Notes: generated by a model from the letters alone, not told the origin. 64,000 nucleotides of DNA from Hyposmocoma kahamanoa (GCF_003589595.1 NW_020655294.1:191377-255376), one strand, 5' to 3'. Counted from the stretch's first letter, positions 22,544-34,670 are shown. Numbers and translations are program-made.

Positions 22544-23760
22544 ATGATTGCAATACAAAAAACAATTCGTGGTCCAAAAATAGCCATAATACTAATAATA
22601 CTAAATTCTGTTATTGATGTAATAGGGAACAAAAAGAACAGCTCCCTAATATATTTATTAATATGGGGAACTTACAACATCGGTCTAACGTCGTATTTAG
22701 ACAAGGAAACGGGGCAGCAATACTTTACTAATAAGAAATGTCGCTTTCAAAACTGTTTCTTAACCGACAACAAAACTTATTTCAGTGACGTAAAAAATTT
22801 TGATGTTATATTATTTAATGCTATGACGTTTAATGATTACCACGTAATGCTACCACTAGACCGATCTATAAAACAAAAATATGTATTTTTGAGTGATGAA
22901 CCGCCTGCGATACACCCTGTGCCTACGCATTACAACGGGATTTTCAATTTCACTTGGACGTACAAACTAGATTCAGACGCATTATTCAGATACATAATAA
23001 TAAAGAACAAAAACGGTGAAGTTATAGGTCCTAAAACAAATATGAATTGGATAGATGTTAATGACATGGAACCAATAAGCGAAAGTATTAAACAAAAAAT
23101 TAAAGATAAAAAGATAGCTGCAGCGTGGGTCGCATCCCATTGTGAGACACCAAGTCAGCGAGAGGAATACGTTAAAATGTTAATCACAGAACTGAACAAG
23201 TACAATTTACAAATCGACATCTTCGGGCATTGTGGCAATGATGACATTGACGTCCAATGTTCAAAGGGCATTGAAGAATGTAATAGCTTAATAGAATCCC
23301 AGTACTACTTTTACTTGGCTTTTGAAAACTCAATGAGCGAAGACTATGTAACAGAAAAAATATTAACAGCTACAAAACATTACACCGTGCCTATAGTATA
23401 TGGAGGAGCAGATTATTCTAGGTAAATGTGCTTTTCAAATTAATTTTTGTACATTTTTTTTCATGTACTGTGGTATACTAATCTATATAAATAATATTTT
23501 ACAGATTCATGCCTAATGGATCATTTTTGGATGCCCAAGCTCTAGGTCCACAAAATTTGGCAAGAATAATGAACAACACTATTCATAATAAGGAACAATA
23601 TTATGAATTTTTCAAATGGTACCAATATTATAGTTATCACGATCCATTTGAATCTCCTGATACTGACGAGATTTGTGCGTTTTGTGCGTTTTTAAATGAT
23701 AAAAAACATATATACAAAAGTAGCGTTTATACTCATATTAATTGGTTTTGGATAGCATAA
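22544..23760 (+). CDS. GT10 alpha-1,3-fucosyltransferase-like gene 4 (two exons, intact)
   Basis: Exon 1 is 22544-23421 and exon 2 is 23505-23760, with an 83-bp intron, the shortest in the cluster (donor AG|GTAAAT, acceptor TTTACAG|A). The spliced frame is 377 codons. The ATG at 22544 is chosen because the longer frame begins with TTG. A basic start (KTIRGPK) followed by IAIILIILNSVIDVI suits a type II signal anchor. Motifs are NGIFNFTWTYKLDSD, WVASHCETPSQREE, DIFGHCG, a longer acidic Cys-containing loop (CSKGIEEC), YYFYLAFENSMSEDYVTEK and VPIVYGGADYSR. Exon 2 has FMPNGSFLDA, YYEFFKW and CAFCAFLND. It is the nearest relative of gene 8. A possible AATAAA signal lies at 24089-24094. Confidence 0.94.
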
Positions 23761-24332
23761 ATATAGACTGGAAGTTTAATTGATTTTTCAGATATGTTAA
23801 AATTTTATGAGTTTTAAGTACGTGATAATAGCTAACTTTTCTTACTATTCCTTTTCGTATATTATTTCTTAGTTCGATACATTTGTAATATTTACAATTG
23901 TATAATTTTCCTATATACCTAAAATTTTACTTCAATTATCTCCAAGAACAGATCGAAATTCAAAATTCGGTCTTCATCATGATCTGCACAATTGTATTTT
24001 TCATTCTTAAAATTTGTATGTGCATTTATATATATATTTGTATGTATAATTCCGTTCATAGATTATGCAATGTAAGTGGGTAGCTATCAATAAACAATCA
24101 ATTTGCTTTCAATATTCATCTGTGTCCGATTTTTAGGTGGAAAGTCAATGTTAAAATGACAGAAATCGTTGTGGTGACAGTAATTTTTTGGAATAAACTT
24201 TTCATAAAGAGTTATTGCTACATTTATAGTACATGTTAAAAATCGGTAATTAAACTATCGATGTAGACACAACACTATCAACTAGTTTACAATTTCATAC
24301 CGCAGATTTCACACACTCTCACACTCACGGCA

Positions 24333-24520
24333 AAGGTCTGAGGGGCACGGCGCTGCCTTCGTCACGCAGACACTGAATTAACAAGGCCCATGTGCCTGTA
24401 GTTTAACTACCCTTGAAAATTGGAATGCAGTAATGCTCACATTATTGCTTGGTGACAGAAATAGGTATGGTGTCTGTACTTCACTAGACGAACTTTTTCA
24501 GAAGAAGCTTCTCTAACTTC
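24333..24520 (-). repeat. 280-bp dispersed repeat copy (partial)
   Basis: Reads GTCTGAGGGGCACGGC, AAGGCCCATGTGCCTGTAG and GTAATGCTCACATTATTGC. Confidence 0.65.
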
Positions 24521-24619
24521 TAACTGATGGTAAAAATATTTTAGACTTAGTAAATAGGTTTGTAAATATCAAAAAATCGTCATAAGTATGTTAAACACAA
24601 ATCATGGCAAATGATTTAT

Positions 24620-25225
24620 CCGCTCACGCGATGTGCTCCTCCTACCGCAAAATGGCGGCTATTTGGTTTCGCAAATTAGAAAAGCATTCAGATTAAGTAC
24701 AAGTTTTTTTAAATAAAAATTATTATTCTGCAATGCTAATTATATACCCTCGTACTACCAACAAAAACATCTCAAATAAAATGCAGTAATACATCGCAAA
24801 TCCTGCACTTAAAAAGCACTAATGACATTTTTGGTGTACTTGGATAAATATGATAATATTCCGTTTGAGTAGTTCTAACGTTTACCATGAAATTATTCCT
24901 TAAAGTGTAGTTTATAAACATTTATATTCAGGGTAAACTTAAAAAACGCTACTTACGGTATGTTTTCAATAAATAAACACCGAAATCACCAGCCCAAACA
25001 ATAACACACACGATTGTCGTGACGTATTTTTGAAGTTGTTTATTTTCTTAAAAGACAGACCCAGGCATTAAAAACTTTATGGTTTGCTTGAGTAGTTACC
25101 GAAATAGCAATTAATATTAGTTCGTTTACCTGTTATAACTTCGATATCCGATAAATCGGTATAAAATCATCACCGGCACCTCTAGGTGTGGTATGCGTCT
25201 ACGGCTGCATGTTTCGCGTGAGCGG
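24620..25225 (+). mobile_element. MITE A, copy 2 (606 bp, both termini)
   Basis: Starts CCGCTCACGCGA and ends TCGCGTGAGCGG, perfect 12-bp inverted termini. The body is near-identical to 4867-5457 and to the two halves at 45564-45828 and 47219-47554. No coding region. The flanks are TTAT and ATAT, so a 4-bp duplication is only approximate here. Confidence 0.9.
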
Positions 25226-25827
25226 ATATATTGTGCACGATTACAAAATTCCTATTTTAAACGTCTGAATGTTGACAAAGAGATTGATTACGCATCCATC
25301 TAGGCCAACCATTCTTTTGAGATCTCTAGAATGTAAGGTTTGCTCCCAAAACAATGTTTCTTACAACGAGTCCCACCAAACCTAGACGCCAGGAACGAGG
25401 CTTATATTAACTTGGATAGTTACTTAGTTTGGGAAAATCTACCGCCGCCGGTAATCTGGAAGAGCACATTTTCGATCAATGCCATATAGCGAGATACTTC
25501 GGGACTACTTTAACTGGTGTTGTAAGAATTTCTATAAGCAAATTCCTGTGTCACAGTTGACAATAAGTAAATATTAAGTGTTTACATTATAGTAAGTATA
25601 TTATTATCAAAATATGGTATTCTACGTACAATAGTATATGATAATTACAACGTTTATTTAGATACGGATATCATGACAACAGTTTAAGTGTCCAAACAAA
25701 AAAATTAAGTACAGACTAAGATACATATTTCGCTGTCAAAATCCAAATGCGTTACCAAAATCGATGTGAAGATAATTATTGTCTGAACTAGTACAACAGT
25801 TCCGAAATATCAACATACAAAGAAAAA
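25226..25827. other. Intergenic sequence right of MITE A
   Basis: No gene or repeat family recognised. Confidence 0.4.
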
Positions 25828-26062
25828 GATGCCGTGAAGCTACTTCTGAAAGAGTCCGTCCTGAGAAGTCTTGACATCTATACCTATTTCTGCCGCCAAG
25901 CCATAATGAAGATTAATTACTGCATTTGGTTTTGAAGAGAACGCTGGTGAAACTATAGGCACAAGGGATTTGTCAACTTTTTTGTTTGCATGACGAGCGC
26001 AGCGGCCGTGTCTCTCAGATCATTGCGATTTAAGGCTTTGAGTGACGCTGCAATTGTTATGA
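25828..26062 (+). repeat. 280-bp dispersed repeat copy
   Basis: Diverged copy with GAAGCTACTTCTGAAAGAG, TATTTCTGCCGCCAAGCC and AGGCTTTGAGTGACGCTGC. It abuts another copy. Confidence 0.65.
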
Positions 26063-26065
26063 GTA

Positions 26066-26335
26066 CCACAGGTTTTACTAGCACTAGAGCTCCCTAAGAA
26101 AGAGTTGGTCCAGGGTGGTACTGCCACCTTACCATCTCAGCGTTACTGTGTTCCGGTTTTGAAATTACAGACACATAGGACTTGTCAACTTATGTATCAG
26201 GGTGACGGGCACAGTGAAAGTGCTCCTCAGATCTTTGCGATTGAAAGCTCTTAGTGGCACTGAAACTATTTTGCACAAACGTGGAGCTTACCATCAGTCG
26301 GACGACTTGTTCGTCCCGTCACTTGATATTATAAA
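26066..26335 (+). repeat. 280-bp dispersed repeat copy in tandem with the previous one
   Basis: Runs from AGAGCTCCCTAAGAAAGAG to GACTTGTTCGTCCCGTCAC and TTGATATTATAAAAAAAATA, showing the A-rich end that suggests a retroposed element. Confidence 0.78.
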
Positions 26336-26429
26336 AAAAATAAATACTTATTTGTTCTGTTAACCGTGGTAAGAAACCTGCAACTAGTCATAATAATTTG
26401 GCGGAAAACATGTATAGGCGAGTGATTTG

Positions 26430-26610
26430 GTAGACGGGCGGAAGACAAATATTTCCACGGTATAAAATGATCTGTCATATAACGAGTCAATGAAACCTGA
26501 TGTACGAAAATTGAAAAATGTGATACAATTGTTAAGGATCATGTGTTTTGCTTTGTTTTCCCAAACTAGCGTCAGACAATGAAACACGAATTTGTCGGTA
26601 AAAATTACTT
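26430..26610 (+). repeat. Non-coding block shared with the gene 8 upstream region
   Basis: AAATTGAAAAATGTGATACA, AACTAGCGTCAGACAATG and adjacent words align with 62660-62810 upstream of gene 8 in the same orientation. It may be a leftover promoter of a lost copy, or another repeat. Confidence 0.5.
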
Positions 26611-26711
26611 TATTTCGAATTGAAAAACTATTCGGACAGTTACCACGTAATTGACGAGTAAAAAAAATAAGTTCCAAAAAAAAACACGTATTTGTAATTC
26701 AACTTTATTAT

Positions 26712-26976
26712 TTATTTCATCCAAAAAATATCAAGACGTGTGACCACGCTTTTTTTGTACCTAATAACATTCTGAAGATAGTCATTTAGAAATGCACATA
26801 ATGCACATATTTCATCTGTGTCTGGTGTTTCCATTGGATCGTGCAAACTGTAATATCTGCGCCATTTGAAGAAATCATAATATCTATCCTTATCGTTAAT
26901 AATATCATTCATCATGTTTGCTAGTTCCCTCGCTTTTAGACCTGTCGCGTCTATATACGATCCATTAGGCATAAAC
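26712..26976 (-). CDS. GT10 exon 2 serving gene 5 (and possibly gene 6)
   Basis: Starts after the acceptor TTTCAG|G at 26976 and encodes FMPNGSYIDA, ELANMMNDII, RYYDFFKWRRYYSLHD, EICALCAFLND and a tail YKKSVVTRLDIFWMK before TAA. The DATGL...RRYYSLHDPMETP wording is shared only with the exon 2 copies at 51332 and 61284, which follow ANYTR-type first exons. This supports pairing with the same-strand ANYTR-type exon 1 at 33784-34670 across a 6807-bp repeat-filled intron, giving a 383-codon frame. A second intact exon 1 of the same type lies further upstream at 40597-41486 and has no other exon 2. AATAAA follows directly after the stop on the minus strand. Confidence 0.88.
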
Positions 26977-27061
26977 CTGAAACAAATTTTTAGCATTGAA
27001 AATAAACAAAGATGGTCTTTAGATATAATTACTATTAACATCTTTACCTTAATAGAAAATA

Positions 27062-27302
27062 TCTAGTGACGGGACGAGTAAGTCGTGCGCCTGATGGTAA
27101 GCTACACGTCTGTCCATAATTGTTGCAGTGCCACTCAGAGCTTTAAATCACAAAGTTCTTTGGGACACTGAGATAAACGCTGACGAGTGCCATTTGAAAG
27201 TAATTTTACAAGTACCCTTACCCTTCAAACCGGAACGCAGTAATGCTCACATTACTGCTTGGCCGCAGAAAGACGAACTCTTTTACAAAGAACTCTGCTG
27301 CT
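27062..27302 (-). repeat. 280-bp dispersed repeat copy
   Basis: Starts AGTGACGGGACGAGTAAGTC, with CCATAATTGTTGCAGTGCC and GCTCACATTACTGCTTGGC. It lies in the long gene 5 intron. Confidence 0.75.
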
Positions 27303-27639
27303 AAGAAAATTGATTGATTAACTTTCTGTAATAATAGCACAGTCGAAGGACGGACGTATCACTATACTTGAGATGACTACTATTGGAATTTTTGTAATTT
27401 TTTCATAGCAATACTTCTTATTAGTGGTGAAAGAACATATCGTAATTATACTTGCATGTAGAAGATGACCCGAAAGTCTTGGAAAACGTATGATGTCTCC
27501 AACCCATGGTGGACAGTTGCGAGCTAATTCTTAGAGAATACGTATGGACGACACGTATAATAAGAAGGTGACAATGAGTTGCTTTTAAAAGTACTTACAC
27601 CCGGTTTCAAAATAATCGACTCTAGGTATAGGACTATAA

Positions 27640-27832
27640 ATATTAAGTATTAAATTACAGGCACAAGGGACTTGTCAACTTATGTCTCAGGGTGACGGGC
27701 GCAGTGGTAGTGCCCCTCAGAGCTTTGCGATTTAAAGCTCTGAGTGGCACTGCAACTGTTATTGACTTTTATAAACTGTTATGGTGTTGCTTTCCACTTT
27801 TCAATCGCACATCTTGCTCGTCCCGTCACGAG
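27640..27832 (+). repeat. 280-bp dispersed repeat copy (3' half)
   Basis: Reads GACTTGTCAACTTATGTCTC, GGCGCAGTGGTAGTGCCCC and CTTGCTCGTCCCGTCACG. Confidence 0.72.
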
Positions 27833-28379
27833 GTATCATAAATAAGAAAAAAGTAAATTGTACTATTACACATAACCTTTTAATTGAATACTCTATGGTG
27901 GCATTTCACATGTCTGTTTGTATTCGCTATTGGGTGTTTGTTGTACTTGGAAAGATATTTGACTAACAGACAAGCATGCAGACACTGACAAATATGACTG
28001 TTTAGTAGTTAAAATAATGAACGTGACCATAGTGTGGACGGTTTACTTGCGTACTTGCTCATTTGACTCCTTTGAAGTGCGTCGAGAATCCGACCAACGC
28101 ACGGTAACGTGTGTTTGGTATGTGTTGTGTTTGTTGAATGGCAAATAATTTGTCACACATTCTATGTACACATGGCGATTGTTTGCCAAATATATCAAAT
28201 ACGCAAATGCATATGGACATAGGTTAATAAATTGCAAGTGAAATAGTCAAATTTACTACCTTATAGATCACACTAAAATAGAAAAAAACTGGGATTTGCA
28301 AGAGATTTTTTCAACAATTCCTAACCCAAAAAAAAGCCTGCCTTGTATCGTGTGCGGCTTAACAGTTCCCATTATACTG

Positions 28380-28560
28380 GCAGCTTTGTCTCGCTGGGCG
28401 GCAATGGCCACATACCCATTATGGACATCGTCCAGAAATGTAGCAAGCTGAAGTGGCAGTGGGCTGGCGACATCTGTCGCAGAACCGACGAACGATTGAG
28501 TAGACGGGTTCTCGAGTGGAGACCACGTCTCAGCGAACGTAACGCAGTGGACTGCAGATG
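28380..28560 (+). pseudogene. RTE-type LINE C-terminal remnant
   Basis: Encodes DIVQKCSKLKWQWAGDICRR and RVLEWRPRLSER, matching the C-terminal tail pattern of RTE-clade elements (I-KLKW-WAGH-AR...LEW-PR). It resembles the minus-strand copy at 35640-36055. Nothing upstream of this tail is kept. Confidence 0.7.
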
Positions 28561-28574
28561 ATTTATTGATTGAA

Positions 28575-29960
28575 GTAATATTTCATCATTTGAAAAGTAT
28601 TCATTTGCGGTGTCGGATACAACTCTCACATGGAAAGTAATTTATTGATAAATACTTCAAAAATGTTTATCTCTTTTGAGGTAGTTTTGGGAAACCAATA
28701 AATGTATAGATTTTTTAGGATTTCGTAATTGCTACACGTTGGTAAGAAATTAATTTTTGACGTATCAGCCGTGAGCATAGACCTTGTAAAAAGTCTGAAA
28801 TGTTGGTTTGTTTAAAAAATAAATCCACACGATTTTTATTTAAAAAAAAATTGTTTTAATTCCAATAAAATTTTGCTTCATTATTCAATTACTTTTTTTA
28901 GAGCTTTCGTTTCCTTTCTCTTTTAAGTTCAGGAAAAATAAATCTGTTAAGTAATACCTAAATTCAGGTTATTAGATTAAAGCAAATTTTACTCAATTGT
29001 TTCGATTCTTTCGAAAAACACCTTTACGTTCGTCTCTAGGGGAAGAATGAACAAAGGCAATTTTAGGAAAAAATAATCTTAAATTTGGAAACTTTAGATT
29101 GTTTGCGAAAAAGACATGCACAAATGCGTACTGAAATAAAGTCTATGTTGATATAAATGTGTGTAATGTTACGTAATCCATTAAAAAATATATAATCACC
29201 TTATTTAATATTTGTACTATTTAGTTCGCAGCATTTTACTGTTACTGTTAGGAACTGGAAAATAAATAAACACATTTTTTGTGCCTAGATGTAAAAACGA
29301 TTTTTTTAGGATATTGATCCAATTTGATTACGGCCATTATCTGCTAAATACGTCCAGAGATGAACGAATTAGATGGCGCTATTTCTCAAAACATGTTTTT
29401 AGGAGACTTTGATATTTTTTCCCTGGTCTCTTGAAATATTATTTTGATATAAAATAATATTTTTTTTTGTCATTTATATCCATTTTTATTTATTTCGTGG
29501 TCCTACTTTCAGAACGGCTAAGGCGTGTTAAGGCGTATTATTTGGAACTGGAATATAATAAAATACCACAGTATACAGGTATGTAAAAAAACTGGGTGAA
29601 ATTATATAGTTACAATCTTTCCTGTGATCAATTTTGACATTTGAAGTGGAAAGAATAACGAGTCTATAAATTGAGTCACACGCTATAGAAGTAGGAAGTG
29701 AATTTCGAAAAAAAGGATGAACATGATTCTACTGGTATATAAGTGTGTAATGAAAAAGTAATTGAGTGAGTGACATAGCAATTGAGATGTGGTATCTAAG
29801 ATGAAGAGAGAAGTTAAAGGTAAAGTAAGAAATGTTGTAAACGAGAAGAAGAAAGCGTAATAGGTTATCTGCAAAAGATACAAAGGAGCAAACGGTACCG
29901 GTAATGGCAAATATAAAAGTTGTTAAGAAGTTTGAAATAAATATTGTAAATGTTAAATGT
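28575..29960. repeat. Intron segment duplicated at 36855-38010
   Basis: Scattered blocks align in the same orientation: 28575-28760 with 36855-37040, 29455-29510 with 37530-37605, and 29640-29880 (AACGAGTCTATAAATTGAGT) with 37785-38000 (AACGAGTATATAAATTGAGT). They lie at similar order and spacing relative to the gene 5 and gene 6 first exons. Part of 28700-28830 is also repeat family C. Confidence 0.65.
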
Positions 29961-31135
29961 ATTCAAATGTATATTTAAAAGGGCAACCCCTAGAGTTTCT
30001 TGTTCATGCTTCTCAAGGGACTCTGCCTTACGAACGAGCAGTAGAGTTTAATTAATATGACGATTCCAAGTGTACTTTAAAAAGAAGAACAGAATTATGA
30101 ATTTGGTACGTTATGTTATGGAGGTCATAATCTAGGTCATGTACCTAGATTAAGTTTTTGAATACATATATTATCAAAGATCAAAATAGAACTGTATAAA
30201 AGGAGTGTGCGTAATTAAGTTACAGAGATAATGTTTTGAAAATCCATTGAAAAGTGATGACGATATCACTAAATAACGCAAACTTATGAAAATTCAGTAT
30301 GAAAAAAGGCAATAAATAGAAATTAAATAAATATTTTGTACGTATTATTTTCATTTTAAACGTAAAAAGAAGATTAAATTATTGGTCAAATAAAAAAAAC
30401 CACGTGTACCACTCACACAATTGGTTTATTTTTCTTGTTTCGTGGCTTTTTATTTAGAATTGCACTCTTCACATCGCTACATCGCTTTACTTTTTTTTCT
30501 TATATTTATTATTGTAGATACTTTTGTGTTTGCTTCTTTTTTCGTTTTTTTTTGGCGCCAACTAGCTTTACCTAAAAACATTCAGTGTAAATCATTATTA
30601 ATAGCTATTGTTATTCCGAATAAAATAAAATAAAAATATAATAAAAAAATTAAATTAAAAAAAATTAAATTTACATACAGGCTATATATTTGAAAGTGAG
30701 ACATATTCATGCATGTCATAGTAAATCATGTTACAACTTAACATAGACTAAAATAAAATTAGGATATGGGATAGAACAAAAAATAAATCAACGAATTTGT
30801 TTTAGAGTACATAGGAATAGACCGACTCTCTTTACGCTTGATTTCGAGTGCATCGGGAATACTAACAAGCGAGTGCCGAGTGAGACAGCAACAGTAACAA
30901 TGATTTCACATCTCTCTCTCACCTACTCATTTATGTTATGATGAAAAAGCTGTTATCGAAATGACTACGTTTTAGCTTAATATGTTTATTAGATTTTACT
31001 TATGAACTATCATCGAAATGTTTTACGTACTAAAAAAGATAATTAAGTTATCATTTAATAAGAATTGAGGTTTTGGGCATTTTTAAAAATGTGAAATCAA
31101 TTTATTTACAACGATTGATTTTTTAGTTATTACAC
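29961..31135. other. Gene 5 intron, AT-rich, no feature recognised
   Basis: Low-complexity A/T stretches near 30600-30670. Short open frames have no motif. Confidence 0.5.
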
Positions 31136-31416
31136 TTATGCGGTACGGAGCAAGTATTTAAAATGTCCACCGTTTTCCACAATGCATAGTCTAGCACGTC
31201 GTAGCAAATTTTGTTTTAAATTGATCAACACAAACATATTTTGTCTCACAGTATAAAATACTGAGATAATCCTCTCATGCAACAACTTCGACACTGTTCA
31301 CCTCCTCCGTGTAAACTCCAATTTGGGAACATTTCAATAGCTCGCTTCACAGTATCACCTTTTCTTGCGTAAAGTCGCACAATCTCAGTCAATTCAACGT
31401 TAGAATAAATATCCAT
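31136..31416 (-). pseudogene. Internally deleted mariner-like transposase gene
   Basis: From ATG at 31416 the minus strand encodes MDIYSNVELTEIVRLYARKG and then DTVKRAIEMFPNW, like the DUF4817-type N-terminus of insect mariner-like proteins. After a frame change it encodes LLRRARLCIVENGGHFKYLL and stops at 31138-31136, like the C-terminal end of the same class. The whole catalytic region is missing. It lies inside the gene 5 intron. Confidence 0.55.
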
Positions 31417-31869
31417 TTTGCAGGCGAGAGGCGCGTTTGCCGCTGGCGCAGTGTTCGGGCGAGCGGAAGTACGGACAACGGCATATCAGACTACACATTT
31501 TTGTTCGATAACCGCCTCCAGTGCAACGGAACAGGTTACATAAATGTGTGGCTTGATGTGCTGGCGTGTGTACAAATAATTTACGGGTCTTCGCTAGGCC
31601 AAGGTCACGCGTGCACTGTCTCGTTAAAACCATTTCTAATAAATGGAATCTGATAGCACATTCATACAGTGTTGTTTTAAATAAAGTTTGCCTTATTTAA
31701 CAGCCACCGTTTGTTGTAGCATCACATTATTGAAGGTTTCTCTTTTTTTATATCTAAAATACTGTATAGTTTTCCATACATTGTTTCGTATACGTATAAA
31801 TGACAATACATTTAGGATTATTTATTTTTATTTTATATTTTATTTAATTATTCATAACTCTAGAAGCAA

Positions 31870-32330
31870 ATGAACAGTTAAACAAACCAAGAGTGTTTTT
31901 CAGGTGTATTATGTAGCACAATTTTACCAAAAAAATGATAACTAAGGTAGAAATCAAAATATTTCTGTTTCTAGTTACGTTTGAGAAGGTTATTGTGAGA
32001 ACAATGAAGGAAGTACCCTTCTAATGGGTTTAAAACCAAAGAAAACTTGAAAGCCAACAACGTTTAACAAAGACTCAAATGGACTTGAAACTACAAAAAC
32101 CTAACAACAAAGAATGTATTTTAGAACAAAGAAAATATTTCCGAAGCAATAGTGAATCAGGATCGCGGCATCGGGCTATGTGTAGATGGCTGCACCATTG
32201 CAATTGCATTAGTCGTATGGTTCTGAAAATCAAATCAAGTGGAATAGACAATCTTGTAGCAATGATTAAAGTGGACGCGAAAAATCCTTCAATTCCGTTG
32301 ACAAAAGTATTTTCCTGAAAGTAGTAAATA
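31870..32330 (+). repeat. LINE-like segment shared with 38375-38860
   Basis: AAACCAAGAGTGTTTTTCAG, GAAACTACAAAAACCTAACA and AGATGGCTGCACCATT match the sequence just ahead of the reverse transcriptase remnant at 38.9 kb, so this is probably the same LINE without its RT part. Confidence 0.6.
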
Positions 32331-32454
32331 ATATATTTATATTTCTTTTCCCAGACTTAGGCAATGATAAAGCGAACAATCAAAATTAATGTAAATAATA
32401 AATACTAAGCAAATAGGAAATCTACACAAACATCTTCAACATCTTGTTTATAAT

Positions 32455-32757
32455 CGTAAGTGATTGGACGAATAAGTCGTGCGCCTGATGGTAAGCGACA
32501 CACCAGTCCATAACAGTTGCAATGCAACTCAGAGCTATAAATCAGAGAAACCTGAAGGGCACTACCATTGCGCCATATACCCTGAAACATAAGTTGACAA
32601 GTACGATATGCCTGTAATTTCACCGGCAATTGTAATTTTACCCTTTGAATCCGAAACGCTGTAATGCTCACATTACTGCTTGGCGGCAGAAGTAGGTAAG
32701 GTGGCAGTACTTCACTGGACGAACATCTCATCTATCACAAGAAGCTCTATTGCTACT
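32455..32757 (-). repeat. 280-bp dispersed repeat copy (near full length)
   Basis: Starts AAGTGATTGGACGAATAAGTC and runs through CATAACAGTTGCAATGCAAC, TTGACAAGTACGATATGCC and GTAATGCTCACATTACTGC to TACTTCACTGGACGAAC. Confidence 0.78.
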
Positions 32758-33074
32758 AGACATATTAAGCAGTCTCCTATGAAAGACCTCGGGGACCAAC
32801 AATCCTTTCCCTGACATTCCTCCAATTTTATCACAACAAAATTCCAAATTTAATAAAAATAGCATCAAAACGAAGCTATGGGAGGCGTCTTCCGGATATT
32901 TACCAGTATCAAAATATTTGAGTCGAGCAATTTATTTCAAGTCTTATACCTATTGGCAATGCTCAGTCAACAGAAAGCGTGTGGTATAATTATACTTCCG
33001 CATAGAAATAAGTTTCCTCTTGAACATGATGTCCCAGGGAATGACGTCCAAACGTCACTTATTGCCATAAGTGT

Positions 33075-33320
33075 TTTATTGAATATCAGGCTGTTTCACC
33101 GCTATGGTATTAAATTATTTTTTGTGAAATTACTTACCACCAGTTTGTTATAATTATTAATACAAAGATCGAACACTTAGAAAAAATTCCTTCAATTTGG
33201 CCGAACTCGAACCAACGTCTTCTAGCAAACCGTGCCATAAGCTATGCCAACTAAGCCATGGAACGAACTAGAGGACGTCACGAATTCCTCTATATGCTTG
33301 TTGTCGGATCTTTGTTTCAA
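33075..33320 (-). repeat. tRNA-like SINE, second family
   Basis: On the minus strand: TTCGTTCCATGGCTTAGTTG (A box), GACGTTGGTTCGAGTTCGG (B-box region), GAAGGAATTTTTTC, then the tail ATTAATAATTATAACAAACT. Confidence 0.68.
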
Positions 33321-33394
33321 GTTTTCTTTATAATTATAAGTAATTAAATAAATATTGCTTAAATATATGAAACAAACATAGCACAAAGGAGCTA

Positions 33395-33525
33395 CCCTGC
33401 ATGACGTTCCCTGGCACTCATGGCAACATCCACGAGTCCTTTACGTCGATTGGCAAATCCTTTCACTATGACGGCAAGCATTATATACAGTGTATCTAAT
33501 GGATATGATAAGAAGAAGACGCGTC
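33395..33525 (-). repeat. Dispersed repeat D copy (diverged)
   Basis: The reverse complement has CAAAGTGAAAG-like text, GGATTTGCCAATCGACGTAA and CCAGGGAACGTCATGC, aligning with 51705-51865. Confidence 0.45.
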
Positions 33526-33783
33526 ACTAATATATCTCTGTTATGAGAATAAAAGATACCACGTGAAAATAAGACGTTGAATGCAATAGCAGTTTTGGTA
33601 GCAACAGTGCATGCACGACTACATCACAGCCGATGTCGCAATTAAATTGCGTGGTGTGTCATCTGTTGATTGGTTTATATCACAATACAGTAGCTGATGA
33701 GACAGTGGACTTTTATGTATCTGTGTACTTCTTTTAGCTAATTACCCATCAGAAGCACTGAGGCTTTCCACCTTCAAACTTAC

Positions 33784-34670
33784 CGTGTGTAATTTGCACC
33801 TCCATGAACAATCGGTACTGCAAAGTTTCGAGTGGCTATTAATAGTTTTTCCGACACATAATCTTCGTACATGGAATTCTCAAATGACAAATAAAAGTAA
33901 TAATCTAATTCAATCAAATCATCACATTCTTTATTTGTACATTTACAGAATCCTGTGCGCAGTGGATTACAAGCACCACATATGTCAACCTCTAAATTAT
34001 ACTTTTTCAGTTCAATAATCAGTTCCCTTACAAGTACTTCGCGTTGACCAGATGTTTCACAATCTGATACAAACCACAATGCAGCTTTACTTTTCTTTTG
34101 CAATTTATTTTTTATTTCATCACTTATTGGTTCCATGTCGTTGAAATCTATCCAACTCATGTCAATTTTAGGTCCTATTGCTTTGCCTTTGTCGTCTTTT
34201 ATTGTTATGTATTTGAAAAAAATGTCTGAATCTAATTTATACGTCCAAGTCAAATTAAAGAATCCATTATAGTGTTTTGGCGCAACAGTAAAAACTGGTG
34301 GTTCATCGCTCACAAAAATATACAACTGGTTTCCACTCCTTTCTTTTGGAAGGTCCATGTCCACATCTAAATCCTTAAGAGTTGCAGCGTTAAACAATAG
34401 GGCGTGAAAATTGGTAAGATTAGAGAAATATGTTCTATTGGTAGTCAGTAAACAGTTTTGGAAGTGACATCTATTGTCAATAAAATATTGCTGTTCAGGT
34501 TTCATAAGGAGCCGAGGTCGACAGACATTGGCCCACACTAGTATATAAATTAGGTTTTCCGCTTCGCTTACGTTTCCTACAACGAAAAAAGCCCCATATT
34601 TAAATATGAAAAGAAACATTATTTGTGTGTAGTTGAATTTTATTTTTGGAATATTTATAATCATTTTCAT
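33784..34670 (-). CDS. GT10 fucosyltransferase-like gene 5, exon 1
   Basis: Open from ATG at 34670 to the donor CG|GTAAGT at 33784/33783. It encodes a hydrophobic start (QIMFLFIFKYGAFFVVG), LIYILVWANV, NGFFNLTWTYKLDSD, WFVSDCETSGQRE, a modified VDICGACN in place of the family DIYG-CG, a Cys cluster (GFCKC, ECDDLIE), YYFYLSFENSMYEDYVSEK and VPIVHGGANYTR. The phase-2 end joins the exon at 26976-26712, completing Arg as CG+G, for 383 codons. Changes such as VSDC for VSHC and VHGG for VYGG are unusual for the cluster. It is expected to be a Golgi GDP-fucose-dependent transferase; the acceptor is unknown. Confidence 0.88.
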
